Origin: SHZI01 sp964417725
GTDB lineage: Bacteria; Pseudomonadota; Gammaproteobacteria; Steroidobacterales; GCA-2729495
DNA: 15,699 nucleotides
Reading direction: 5' to 3'
Assembly: GCA_964417725.1 (NCBI GenBank)
Contig: CAYQIV010000036.1
Location: 1-15,699 of the forward strand
The notes below the pieces were generated by a model. That model had not been told where the DNA came from. It ran no database searches and saw only the letters and a list, made by a program, of their open reading frames with translations. This document shows positions 1 through 7,450 of this stretch, in pieces. A program made the position numbers and the translations under genes. The stretch's first letter is position 1; each line of letters opens with the position of its first letter.

Positions 1-1
1 C

Positions 2-349
2 GTGCAGTTCCACGGTGAGTTCGGCCCGGGCGGCGGCTTCCAGGCCGGGGCGCTGCTGGCTGCGGCGATCATCCTTTATGCGCTCCTCGAGGGCGAAACG
101 CAGGCGCTGGCGGCGATTCCGCGCCCGGTGCTGACCGGCCTGATGGCGGGCGGCGCACTGCTCTATGGCGGTGTGGGGCTGGCCGGCATCGTCCTCGGCG
201 GCAATTTCCTCGACTATTCCGTGCTGGCCGATGACCCCGTGTTCGGCCAGCAGCTCGGCCTGCTGCTCATCGAGACCGGCGTCGGCATCACCGTTACCGG
301 CGTGTTGCTGTCCATCTTCCACGCCTACGCGGCGCGCGAGATCTGCTGA
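2..349 (+). CDS. mrpB: Na+/H+ antiporter subunit B (MrpB/MnhB family), 5'-truncated
   Basis: This membrane protein is a small subunit of an Mrp/Mnh-type multisubunit cation/proton antiporter. The reading frame is open to the left edge. The first visible residues, HGEFGPGGGFQAG, match the loop that follows the first membrane helix in MrpB proteins, so roughly 30 N-terminal residues lie outside the window. The GTG at position 2 is therefore probably internal. Three hydrophobic helices remain: ALLAAAIILYALL, the VLTGLMAGGALLYGGVGLAGIVL stretch described here by its ends only, and a C-terminal one around LLLIETGVGITVTGVLLSIF. The stop codon overlaps the start of the next gene by one base (TGATG), which indicates translational coupling. 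The family call is firm from the motif and the neighbours. The ion transported cannot be read from the sequence. Confidence 0.88.
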   Translation: MQFHGEFGPGGGFQAGALLAAAIILYALLEGETQALAAIPRPVLTGLMAGGALLYGGVGLAGIVLGGNFLDYSVLADDPVFGQQLGLLLIETGVGITVTGVLLSIFHAYAAREIC

Positions 350-705
350 TGAAATTCTTCGGCCTCTACCACTACTGGGTGTTCGCCGTGGTCATGATGA
401 CCGGCTTCTACGCCGTCACCGCCAAGCCGAACCTCGTCAAGAAGCTGCTCGGGCTGTCGATCTTCCAGTCGGCCGTGTTCCTGCTCTACATCACCATGGA
501 CAAGGTTGAGGGCGGCACCGCGCCGATCCTGCGTGCTGCCGATGCCGGGGTGGTGTACTCGAACCCGTTGCCGCAGGTGTTGATCCTCACCGCCATCGTC
601 GTCGGCATCGCCACCATGGCGCTCGGCCTCGGCATCATCGTCCGTATCCGCGAGGAATACGGCTCGATCGAGGAACACGAGCTGCAGGAGCTGGACCGCC
701 AGTGA
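349..705 (+). CDS. mrpC: Na+/H+ antiporter subunit C (MrpC/MnhC, NuoK-like)
   Basis: A 118-residue membrane protein of the MrpC/NuoK type with three predicted helices: FGLYHYWVFAVVMMTGFYAV, a middle one around KKLLGLSIFQSAVFLLYITM, and a third around LPQVLILTAIVVGIATMALG. The KKLLGLSIFQSAV stretch and the LPQVLILTAIVVG stretch are the family signatures. The C-terminus is short, charged and cytoplasmic-looking (RIREEYGSIEEHEL). Its ATG shares one base with the mrpB stop, and its TGA lies within the GTGA overlap with the following D subunit. In Mrp complexes this subunit sits between MrpD and the small subunits, as NuoK does in complex I. That role is inferred from the family. Confidence 0.9.
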   Translation: MKFFGLYHYWVFAVVMMTGFYAVTAKPNLVKKLLGLSIFQSAVFLLYITMDKVEGGTAPILRAADAGVVYSNPLPQVLILTAIVVGIATMALGLGIIVRIREEYGSIEEHELQELDRQ

Positions 706-2204
706 CATCAGCCGTCGACCATCTGCCGGCGCTGCAGGCCGTGGTGCCGATGCTCGCCGCACCGCTGGTGGTGCTGCTGCGCGTGGGCGGGCTGGCGTGG
801 GCGGCGACGACGGCGACCAGCGTACTGTGCTTTTTCATCGCCGTGACGCTCACCGGCGCGGTGCTCGGCGGTGGCCCGGTGACCTACGCGATGGGCAGCT
901 GGCCGGCACCCTACGGCATCGCGCTGGAGGTCGACGCGCTGAGTGCGCTGCTGCTGCTGGTGCTGACCGGCGCATCCAGCCTGACGCTCATCGGCGGGCG
1001 CGCCAGCCTCGATGCCGACATCGAACCGTCGCGCCAGTCGCTTTTCTATGCGGCGTGGTTGCTGGTGCTGGCCGGACTGGCCGGCATCCTCGTCGCGGCC
1101 GACGCCTTCAACATCTTCGTCTTCATGGAGATCTCGTCGCTGGCCAGCTACGTGATCATCGCCGGCGGCCCCGACCGCCGCGTGCTGCCGGCCGTGTTCA
1201 AGTACCTGATGATGGGTACCATCGGCGCAACCTTCTATCTCATCGGCATCGGCCTCATCTACATGATGACCGGCACGCTGAACCTTGCCGACATGGCGCT
1301 GCGCGTCGCCGGCGTTGCCGACCTGCGCCCGGTGCTGGTGGCGAGCAGCTTCATCGCCATCGGCCTGGCCCTCAAGGCGGCGGTGTTCCCGCTGCATGTC
1401 TGGCTGCCCAACACCTACACATGGGCACCGCACATGGTCACGGCGTTCCTCGCCGCCTGCGCGACCAAGATCGCGCTCTACGTGCTGTTGCGCCTCGACT
1501 TCGTCGTTTTTCTGCCCAACCTTGCCGGCCACGACGTGCAGTTCGCCACGCTGATGATGCCGCTGGCGCTGCTCGCCATCCTCATCGCCTCGGCCGTCGC
1601 CATCCGCGAAGCGCACCTCAAGCGCCTGCTGGCGTGGTCGTCGCTGGCGCAGATCGGCTACATCCTGCTCGGTGCAAGCTTCGTCAGCGGCGCCGGGCTG
1701 CAGGCCGCCGTGCTGCACATGTACAACCATGCGCTGGCCAAGGGCGCGCTGTTCCTCGCCGTGGCCGGCTTCGGCATGCGGCTGGCGACGCTCGAGGTCG
1801 AGGCGTTGCGCGGCATCGGCCGGCGCATGCCGTGGACGATGGCCGGCTTCGCCGTCGCCGCGCTGAGCCTCGTCGGCGTGCCCGGTACCGCCGGCTTCAT
1901 CAGCAAGTGGTACCTGATCCTCGCCGCGCTCGATGAAGGTACGCTCGGCATCGGCGTCGTCGCGGTGATTCTCGTCAGTTCGCTGATGGCCGCGGTCTAC
2001 CTCTGGCGGGTGCTCGAGGTGGCGTATTTCCCCGGCGGCGATGCCGAGCAGGCGATGGCGCCCGCCGTTGCGGAGGCGCCGCCGATGCTGCTCGGCGCGA
2101 CACTGCTCGCCGCGGCGCTCAACGTCTGGTTCGGCTTCGACCCGTCGCTGCCGCTGCGGCTGTCGGCGCTTGCTGCGGCCGCGCTCGGGCTGCCGCTGCC
2201 ATGA
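702..2204 (+). CDS. mrpD: MrpD/NuoN-family proton-conducting antiporter subunit, first copy
   Basis: A 500-residue polytopic membrane protein of the proton-conducting transporter family shared by Mrp antiporters and complex I. The residues of the proton path are in place: Glu143 in FMEISSLASY, Lys225 in LALKAAVFPLHVWLP, Lys256 in ATKIALY, and His343/Lys347 in YNHALAKGALF. KRLLAWSSLAQIGY and GVPGTAGFISKWY are further family signatures. It starts with GTG at 702, inside a 4-base GTGA overlap with mrpC, and ends in a 4-base ATGA overlap with the second D subunit. No ribosome binding site needs to be invoked because the genes appear translationally coupled. MrpD is the nearest match by order (B-C-D) and motifs. 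Confidence 0.9.
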   Translation: MTSAVDHLPALQAVVPMLAAPLVVLLRVGGLAWAATTATSVLCFFIAVTLTGAVLGGGPVTYAMGSWPAPYGIALEVDALSALLLLVLTGASSLTLIGGRASLDADIEPSRQSLFYAAWLLVLAGLAGILVAADAFNIFVFMEISSLASYVIIAGGPDRRVLPAVFKYLMMGTIGATFYLIGIGLIYMMTGTLNLADMALRVAGVADLRPVLVASSFIAIGLALKAAVFPLHVWLPNTYTWAPHMVTAFLAACATKIALYVLLRLDFVVFLPNLAGHDVQFATLMMPLALLAILIASAVAIREAHLKRLLAWSSLAQIGYILLGASFVSGAGLQAAVLHMYNHALAKGALFLAVAGFGMRLATLEVEALRGIGRRMPWTMAGFAVAALSLVGVPGTAGFISKWYLILAALDEGTLGIGVVAVILVSSLMAAVYLWRVLEVAYFPGGDAEQAMAPAVAEAPPMLLGATLLAAALNVWFGFDPSLPLRLSALAAAALGLPLP

Positions 2205-3667
2205 CCGGCGACAGCGGCCTGCTGCTGATCATCCTGCTGCCGCTGGCCGGTGCGCTGGCCATCGCCGTGGCCGGGCGCATCGCCGACAACCTGCGCGAGG
2301 CGGTGACGCTGGGTTGCGCGGGGTTGCTCGCGGCGCTGGTCTGGCAACGACTGCCGGCGGTGCTCGACGGGGCGCGGCCGGCACTGAGGTTCGGCGAGCT
2401 GCTGCCCGGGGTCGAACTGGTGCTGGCGCTCGAGCCACTCGGCATGCTCTTTGCGGGGCTCGCCTCGGCGTTGTGGATCGTCAATTCGGTCTATTCGATC
2501 GGCTACATGCGTGGCAACGCCGAGCATCACCAGACGCGCTTCTATGCCTTCTTCGCCATCGCCATCGGTGGAGCGATGGGCGTGGCGCTGGCTGGCAACC
2601 TGGTCACGTTGTTCCTCTGCTACGAGGTGCTGACGCTGTCGACGTGGCCGCTGGTCGCGCACAAGGGCGACGGCGTGACACTGCGCTCGGCGCGGGTCTA
2701 CCTCGGCGTGCTGCTGGCGACCTCGATCGGTCTGCTGCTGCCGGCGATCCTCTGGACGTGGCGCCTTGCCGGCACGCTGGACTTCGTCCCCGGCGGGTTC
2801 CTCGACGGGCGCATCGCCGGGCCGGCGGCCGGCGCGCTGCTCGGACTGTACCTCTTCGGCATCGGCAAGGCGGCGCTGATGCCGGTGCACCGCTGGCTGC
2901 CGGCGGCGATGGTCGCGCCGACGCCGGTCAGCGCCCTGCTGCATGCCGTGGCGGTGGTCAAGGCCGGCGTGTTCACCGTGCTCAAGGTGCTGGTCTACGT
3001 TTTCGGTTTCGATTTCCTGCGCGCCACCCCGGCCACCGACTGGGTGGTTTACGTGGCCGCCTTCAGCGTCATCGCGGCGAGCGTCATCGCGCTGCGCCAG
3101 ACCGGCATCAAGCGCTTGCTGGCCTATTCGACGGTGGCGCAGCTCGGCTACGTGGTCATGGCCGGGGCGCTGCTCGTGCCGGCGGCGGGACTCGGCGCTG
3201 CCATCCACATGGCGGCGCATGCCTGCGGCAAGATCACGCTGTTTTTCGCCGCGGGCGCCTTCTACACGGCGGCGAAGAAGACCCTGCTCACGCAGCTCGA
3301 CGGCGTCGGCCGGCGCATGCCGTGGACGGCGGCGGCCTTCACCCTCGGCGCGCTGAGCATGGTCGGCGTGCCGCCGACGGCGGGGTTCATCTCGAAGTGG
3401 TACATCCTCGGCGGGGCACTGGCGGCGGGCAGCGCCGTGGCGGTGCTGACGATCCTCGCCAGCGCGTTGCTCAACGCCGCCTATTTCCTGCCGATCGTCT
3501 ACCGCCTGTGGTTTGCCGCCCCTGCGGAGGACGGCCCGACCCATGGCGAAGCGCCCTGGCCGATGGTGCTGGCCATGGTCGTCACGGCACTGCTCACGCT
3601 GGGCTTTGCCGTGTTCGCCGCGCCGCTCGTCGCACTGCTCACGCCGGTGATGGGGGCCTACAAATGA
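2201..3667 (+). CDS. Second MrpD-like proton-conducting antiporter subunit
   Basis: A 488-residue paralogue of the gene before it. All expected charged residues are present: Glu142 (CYEVLTLSTWP), Lys223 (GIGKAALMPVHRWLP), His248 and Lys254 (LLHAVAVVKAG), and His340/Lys344 (HAACGK-type helix, HMAAHACGKITLF). LALEPLGMLFAGLASALWIV followed by NSVYSIGYM resembles the NuoL/MrpA N-terminal region (LDPLSxxF, YSxGYM) more than MrpD does. It could therefore take the place of the MrpA or NuoL-type channel. It is linked by ATGA overlaps at both ends. The sequence looks intact and competent for proton conduction. Which subunit it replaces in the complex is inferred. Confidence 0.88.
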   Translation: MTGDSGLLLIILLPLAGALAIAVAGRIADNLREAVTLGCAGLLAALVWQRLPAVLDGARPALRFGELLPGVELVLALEPLGMLFAGLASALWIVNSVYSIGYMRGNAEHHQTRFYAFFAIAIGGAMGVALAGNLVTLFLCYEVLTLSTWPLVAHKGDGVTLRSARVYLGVLLATSIGLLLPAILWTWRLAGTLDFVPGGFLDGRIAGPAAGALLGLYLFGIGKAALMPVHRWLPAAMVAPTPVSALLHAVAVVKAGVFTVLKVLVYVFGFDFLRATPATDWVVYVAAFSVIAASVIALRQTGIKRLLAYSTVAQLGYVVMAGALLVPAAGLGAAIHMAAHACGKITLFFAAGAFYTAAKKTLLTQLDGVGRRMPWTAAAFTLGALSMVGVPPTAGFISKWYILGGALAAGSAVAVLTILASALLNAAYFLPIVYRLWFAAPAEDGPTHGEAPWPMVLAMVVTALLTLGFAVFAAPLVALLTPVMGAYK

Positions 3668-5328
3668 TCGCCAGCCTGCCACCGGCCCTCGTGCTCTTCG
3701 CGGCGGCGCTGTTCGTGCCGCTGCTGCGCGGCCGGCTGCGCCATGTGTTCGCGGTGCTGGCGCCGCTCGCCGCGCTGGCGCTCGTCTGGCAGGTGCCCGA
3801 TGGCGTGTCCGCGGGCGTCAGGTTCCTCGGTTACACCCTGCAGCCCGTCGAGGGCAGCGGCCTGCGCCGCGCCTGGGCGACGCTCTTTCTGCTCACGTTG
3901 CTGCCGGCGCTGGTACAGGTCGGTGGCGCGGCGCGCGGTCGCGAGCTGGCACTGGGGCTCGGCCTCGGCGGTGCGGTGCTGATGGCGGGCTTTGCCGGCG
4001 ATTTCATCACGCTCTACCTGGCCTTCGAGGTGATGGCGCTGTGTACGGTCGGGCTGGTGTGGTGCGGCCGGGCGCCGGAAGCGGGGGAGGCCGGGCTGCG
4101 CACGGCGGTATTGCTGCTGATCGCGGGCTTCGTGCTCAAGCTTGGCATCGAAGGCATCACCCATGGTGGGCCGATCACCGTCCATGCGCTGGCGCTCGAC
4201 ACGCCGCCAGCGTGGCTGGTGCTGGCCGGTTTGCTCGCCACGCTGGCTGCGGTGCCGGTCTCGGCGTGGCTGGCCGACGCCTGGCCGGCGGCGAGTCCCG
4301 CAGGCACGGTGCTGCTCTCGGCAACGGGCCGCGCGGCGTTGCCGGTGGTCGCACTGCTCTTCGCCGGGGAAGACGCGCTGCTTTTTGCCGGCGCGTGGAT
4401 GATCGTCCACGGCATCGTCTACGGCGCGGTCGAGGACGACATGCGCAAGCTGCTGAGCCGCGCGCTGGTCGGCCAGCTCGGCGTGATGCTCGTTGCCATC
4501 GGTCTCGGCAGCGAAGCCGCGCTGCTACCCTACGCGTGGGGGCAGCTGGCGGGCCTGACACTGCTCTTCATGGTCGCGGCCAGCATCATCCGCCGCACCG
4601 GCTGTCACCGGTTGGCCGAACTCGGCGGGCTGGCCCGGCAGATGCCGTTCACCGCGCTGGCCGCGGTCATCGGTGCGCTGGCCGTGGCGGCCCTGCCGCT
4701 GACCGCTGGCCACGCCGGCCTGCAGTTGATCCTCGGCGCCAGTGCGGCGGTGCCGTGGGTGCAGGGCCTGCTCTTCGCTGCCGGTGCCGGGCTGATGTGG
4801 CATGCGGGGTTCCGCTTTGCCTGGCAGGTGTTCTTCGCCCGGGGTGGGGCCGTCGCGATGCGGCCCGCACAGGCCGGCGAGTCGGCGGGCCTCGCCATGG
4901 CGATGGCGCTGTGCCTCGTGCCGGGTGTGTGGCCGGCGTTTCATGCGTGGCTGGCGCCCTCGGTGGGGGTGCCCGTGCTGTCGTGGGGTGCGGCCGGCGT
5001 CCAGATCGCCGTGGCGCTGATCGGCGTGGCGGGGTATTTCGCCACGCGCCGCATCCCCGGCGCGCGACAGGGCCTGGCGCATGAACTCGACTGGCTGTGG
5101 CGGGTGGCGTTGTGGCGGCTGTTCGCCGCGCTCGGCGGCATGCTGGAGGCCGCCGGCCGCCAGATGTCGCGGGGGCAGGCGGCGCTGGGTGCGCGGCTCG
5201 GCGAGCGCCTCGGGCGCCACCTGGGCGTCAAGGGGGTGCTGTCGCGGGCCTGGCCGATCGGCACCACGGCGTTGTGGATCGCCGTGCTGCTGACGGGTTA
5301 CGTGATCGCCTATTTCCTGCGTGCCTGA
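3664..5328 (+). CDS. Third MrpD/NuoL-like subunit, divergent, with lost proton-path residues
   Basis: A 554-residue polytopic membrane protein. The start is ATG 3664 in an ATGA overlap with the previous gene; the same frame stays open upstream to 2041, but that part is a shadow of the neighbour. The family is recognisable from Glu122 (LYLAFEVMAL), VPVSAWLADAWPAASP, DMRKLLSRALVGQLG and LTLLFMVAAS. The other proton-path residues are gone: the TM7 Lys is Thr193 (LLATLAAVPVSAWL), the TM8 Lys has at best Arg223 nearby, and the His/Lys pair four residues apart is Gly293/Gly297 (YAWGQLAGLTLLF). After the antiporter core comes a tail of about 90 residues with an amphipathic helix (HELDWLWRVALWRLFAALGG) and a final membrane helix (WIAVLLTGYVIAYFLRA). 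This layout recalls the lateral helix of NuoL. It is probably a structural rather than a pumping subunit. Confidence 0.85.
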   Translation: MIASLPPALVLFAAALFVPLLRGRLRHVFAVLAPLAALALVWQVPDGVSAGVRFLGYTLQPVEGSGLRRAWATLFLLTLLPALVQVGGAARGRELALGLGLGGAVLMAGFAGDFITLYLAFEVMALCTVGLVWCGRAPEAGEAGLRTAVLLLIAGFVLKLGIEGITHGGPITVHALALDTPPAWLVLAGLLATLAAVPVSAWLADAWPAASPAGTVLLSATGRAALPVVALLFAGEDALLFAGAWMIVHGIVYGAVEDDMRKLLSRALVGQLGVMLVAIGLGSEAALLPYAWGQLAGLTLLFMVAASIIRRTGCHRLAELGGLARQMPFTALAAVIGALAVAALPLTAGHAGLQLILGASAAVPWVQGLLFAAGAGLMWHAGFRFAWQVFFARGGAVAMRPAQAGESAGLAMAMALCLVPGVWPAFHAWLAPSVGVPVLSWGAAGVQIAVALIGVAGYFATRRIPGARQGLAHELDWLWRVALWRLFAALGGMLEAAGRQMSRGQAALGARLGERLGRHLGVKGVLSRAWPIGTTALWIAVLLTGYVIAYFLRA

Positions 5329-5350
5329 CGCGGGCGGCAGGCGGCCCGCG
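5329..5350 (+). terminator. Possible terminator hairpin after the antiporter operon
   Basis: A perfect 7-bp inverted repeat, CGCGGGC at 5329-5335 and GCCCGCG at 5344-5350 with an 8-base loop, begins directly after the last antiporter stop codon. It lies between two converging genes, where a terminator would be useful on either strand. There is no T-run after it in either direction, so it is not a classical intrinsic terminator. In DNA this GC-rich such repeats also arise by chance. Confidence 0.3.
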
Positions 5351-5378
5351 GCGTTCGTGCCGCGTCGAACCGGTCAGG

Positions 5379-6026
5379 TCAGGCGGTGCGCCGGCGGCGG
5401 AGGAAAGCGATGAGGCCCAGGGCGCTGCCGAAGAGGGGCAGCGCGGCCGGTACCGGCACGACCGCGGTGTTGCTCAGCGAGAACATGCCGTTGAGGAAGT
5501 CGCGGTCGTTGTTGCCGAAGTAGGGGTGCGGCCAGTCCTCGAAGGCGACGAAGACCTCGCCGGCATGGACGGCGTCGTCGACATAGCTGTGCACGTAGCC
5601 GTCGGCGTTCCGCTCGGCGGGACCGGTGTACCACTGGTAGAGCCAGGTGTAGGGCGCTTCTTCGGGCGGCAGCGGCGTGCCGCCTTCCCAGGCACTGAAC
5701 TGGCGGCTGTCCATGCGGAAGACCAGCTCCGTGCCGGCGCTGAACCAGCCGAGGTCGATGGTCGTGCCGACCGGTGTGCCGCAATCGGACGGGTAGCAGT
5801 AATTCTCGGTGAACAGCAGGCCGAGGCTGTTGCCCGGGCTGTCGAGATAGAGGTGGTTGAGGAACAGGGACTCGCCGCCGCGGTAGGTGGCGATGACGTG
5901 GCCGTCGCTGGCGACCTCGATCTTGCCGCCGTAGACGGGTGCCGCCTGGAGCGTCGGCGCAAAAAGCAGGGTGGCCAGCAGGCCGGCGGAAATCGCGGGT
6001 CGCAGTGAGGTATGGCGCATGGTCAT
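5379..6026 (-). CDS. Secreted protein with PEP-CTERM/VPLPA-type sorting tail
   Basis: A 215-residue exported protein of unknown function. The first 28 residues are a signal peptide (ISAGLLATLLFAPTLQA, then AP). The last 26 carry a sorting tail: VPVPAALPLFGS, a hydrophobic stretch GLIAFL, and RRRRTA. This is the pattern of PEP-CTERM/VPLPA-CTERM proteins, which an exosortase handles in envelopes of exopolysaccharide-forming Gram-negatives. The middle is beta-rich and ends in VFVAFEDWPHPYFGNNDRDF, which resembles the GFEDL...GDRDYND motif of DUF4114-like domains in such proteins. One Cys pair (CYPSDC) could form a disulfide. The ATG at 6026 follows AGGGA by four bases. ATG 6020 is an equally possible start, and the frame also extends upstream to 6080 without signal-peptide character. 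No exosortase or partner gene lies in the window. Confidence 0.8.
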   Translation of the reverse strand: MTMRHTSLRPAISAGLLATLLFAPTLQAAPVYGGKIEVASDGHVIATYRGGESLFLNHLYLDSPGNSLGLLFTENYCYPSDCGTPVGTTIDLGWFSAGTELVFRMDSRQFSAWEGGTPLPPEEAPYTWLYQWYTGPAERNADGYVHSYVDDAVHAGEVFVAFEDWPHPYFGNNDRDFLNGMFSLSNTAVVPVPAALPLFGSALGLIAFLRRRRTA

Positions 6027-6120
6027 GACGTCCCTGTCGATGGTGAATGCTTGCCGGTCGCTCGGTGCCGGTCTGTACATTTTCTTCGTGCCGCCACGGG
6101 CGGCGGATTCGTGTGGACAG

Positions 6121-6147
6121 GGTATAGGCCGGATGCGTGGCTGGCAA
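6121..6147 (-). promoter_or_regulatory. Weak sigma70-like promoter candidate for the PEP-CTERM gene
   Basis: On the minus strand TTGCCA (6147-6142) and TATACC (6126-6121) are separated by 15 bases and lie about 95 bases before the start codon at 6026. The -10 element is fair, but the spacer is shorter than the usual 16-18 bases. The position fits a leader of about 90 bases. This is a suggestion only. Confidence 0.25.
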
Positions 6148-6182
6148 TGGGCACGCGCGGGTCAATGCCCTTTGGAAACCGC

Positions 6183-6199
6183 GTGTTATTACATAACAC
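6183..6199. repeat. Perfect 17-bp palindrome, possible operator
   Basis: GTGTTAT, a 3-base centre TAC, and ATAACAC form a perfect inverted repeat in an AT-rich island between moeA and the PEP-CTERM gene. It lies about 65 bases upstream of the candidate promoter of the latter and 11 bases after the moeA stop codon. The size and symmetry fit a dimeric regulator. It does not match the FNR/Anr/Dnr, Fur or NsrR consensus. As RNA it would form a weak 7-bp stem with a 3-base loop and no following U-run, so a terminator role is less likely. Confidence 0.5.
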
Positions 6200-6210
6200 A
6201 GGAACGTCGA

Positions 6211-7437
6211 TCACGGTTCGGGACGCAGCGGCAAGGTGTCGACCACCAGGCCCTCGGCGAGGACCGCCTGGCCCGACGGGATGCTGGCCCAGCAGTTGGC
6301 TTCGAGCAGTGGTGCGATACGGAATGATTCCTGTCCCGGCAGGAGGCGCACGGTGAGCTGTCCGTCCTCGCGTGCCTGGCGGCGCGCCTTGGCGAAGAAG
6401 TGCAGTCGCGCCGGCGTGTTCGTCGTGCTCTCGTTGCGCGCCGGCGTGGCGCGTTCGCCGGGCAGCCCCTGCATCAGGCGCAGCGCCGGGACGACGAAAA
6501 AGCGCAGCGCCACGGCCACCGACACCGGGTTGCCGGGCAGGCCGAAGCACAGCGGGCCGCCAGGCAACTGTGCGGCGAGCAGCGGTTTGGCCGGGCGGAT
6601 CGCCACCTTGTGGAACCAGACGCGCGCACCAAGTGCGGCGAGCGCGGCGGGCACGTGGTCCAGCCGGCCGGCCGACACGCCACCGGTGGTCAGCAGCACG
6701 TCGACGTGCGCGGCCATGTCGGCGAGTCGGTGCGTCAGCAGGTCCACCTCATCTTCCACCGAGGCCAGCATCACTGGCGGCAGGCCCAGAGCGGCACAGG
6801 ACGCCCGCAGGTAGGGGCCGTTGGAATCGCGGATCAGGCCGCTGCGCAGCGGGTCGCCGCCGCTGCGCAGTTCGCTGCCGGTGGTGAGCACGCCGATGCG
6901 TGGCGGGGGGCGCACGGCGAGCGTTTCGATGCCGGTGGCAGCCAGCGCCATGATGGCCTCGGGGTCCAGTGCGCGCCCGGCGCCCACGACCGGTTGGCCG
7001 ATGGCGAAGTCCTCGCCGGCGCGGCGCACGTGGCGCCCGGCGGTCGTCGCTGCGACGACGCGGACCACGCCCGGGCGAGGGACCGACACGTCCTCCACCG
7101 GCACCACCGCATCGCAGTCGGGCGGCAGCGCAGCACCGGTCATGATCTCCCAGGCGGTGCCGGGTGGCGTCGATGCCGGTGGCAGGTCACCGGCGGCGAC
7201 GCTGCCGGCGATCGCCAGTTCAGCGGGATGGGTCGCGCTGGCGCCGGCGATGTCGGCGCTGCGCAGCGCGTAGCCGTCCATCGCCGTGTTGTCGAAGCCC
7301 GGCACGCGCACCGGGCTCAATACCGTTTCGGCGGCGACGCAGCTGGCCAGCGCGGCGAGCGGACGGCGTTCGACGGCCAGCGGGCGGGTCTCGCCGGCGA
7401 GGATGGCGCTCGCCTCGGCGTAGGAGATCAGGGCCAT
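6211..7437 (-). CDS. moeA: Molybdopterin molybdenumtransferase MoeA
   Basis: MoeA inserts molybdenum into adenylated molybdopterin, the last common step of molybdenum cofactor synthesis, in the cytoplasm. The 408 residues match the usual length. In order they show RVPGFDNTAMDGYALRSADI (44-63, with the conserved Asp54), the MTGAALPPDCDAVVPVED stretch (99-116), TTGSELRSGGDPLRSGLIRD (185-204), TTGGVSAGRLDHV (250-262), and WFHKVAIRPAKPLL with FGLPGNPVSV (274-307). The ATG at 7437 begins MALISYAEA, as in relatives. The frame stays open upstream to 7668 but there overlaps ubiT in another frame. No clear Shine-Dalgarno sequence precedes it. It lies 13 bases after ubiT on the same strand, so translation may be coupled. 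Its product would serve molybdoenzymes such as nitrate reductase, encoded elsewhere. Confidence 0.95.
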   Translation of the reverse strand: MALISYAEASAILAGETRPLAVERRPLAALASCVAAETVLSPVRVPGFDNTAMDGYALRSADIAGASATHPAELAIAGSVAAGDLPPASTPPGTAWEIMTGAALPPDCDAVVPVEDVSVPRPGVVRVVAATTAGRHVRRAGEDFAIGQPVVGAGRALDPEAIMALAATGIETLAVRPPPRIGVLTTGSELRSGGDPLRSGLIRDSNGPYLRASCAALGLPPVMLASVEDEVDLLTHRLADMAAHVDVLLTTGGVSAGRLDHVPAALAALGARVWFHKVAIRPAKPLLAAQLPGGPLCFGLPGNPVSVAVALRFFVVPALRLMQGLPGERATPARNESTTNTPARLHFFAKARRQAREDGQLTVRLLPGQESFRIAPLLEANCWASIPSGQAVLAEGLVVDTLPLRPEP

Positions 7438-7450
7438 CGGCGTCGACCGG

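Noticed and set aside
2041..3663. Upstream extension of the third D subunit frame, giving a 1095-residue protein
   Set aside because: The extension is Arg-rich, not hydrophobic, and lies out of frame over the intact second D gene. ATG 3664 in the ATGA overlap starts the real protein.
1997..3682. Long minus-strand reading frame (561 codons) opposite the D subunits
   Set aside because: The translation is a low-complexity Arg/Gln/His/Asp-rich sequence opposite well-recognised membrane protein genes.
5097..6008. Plus-strand reading frame of 303 codons across the operon end and the PEP-CTERM gene
   Set aside because: It spans two convergent recognised genes in the wrong frame or strand and has no family features.
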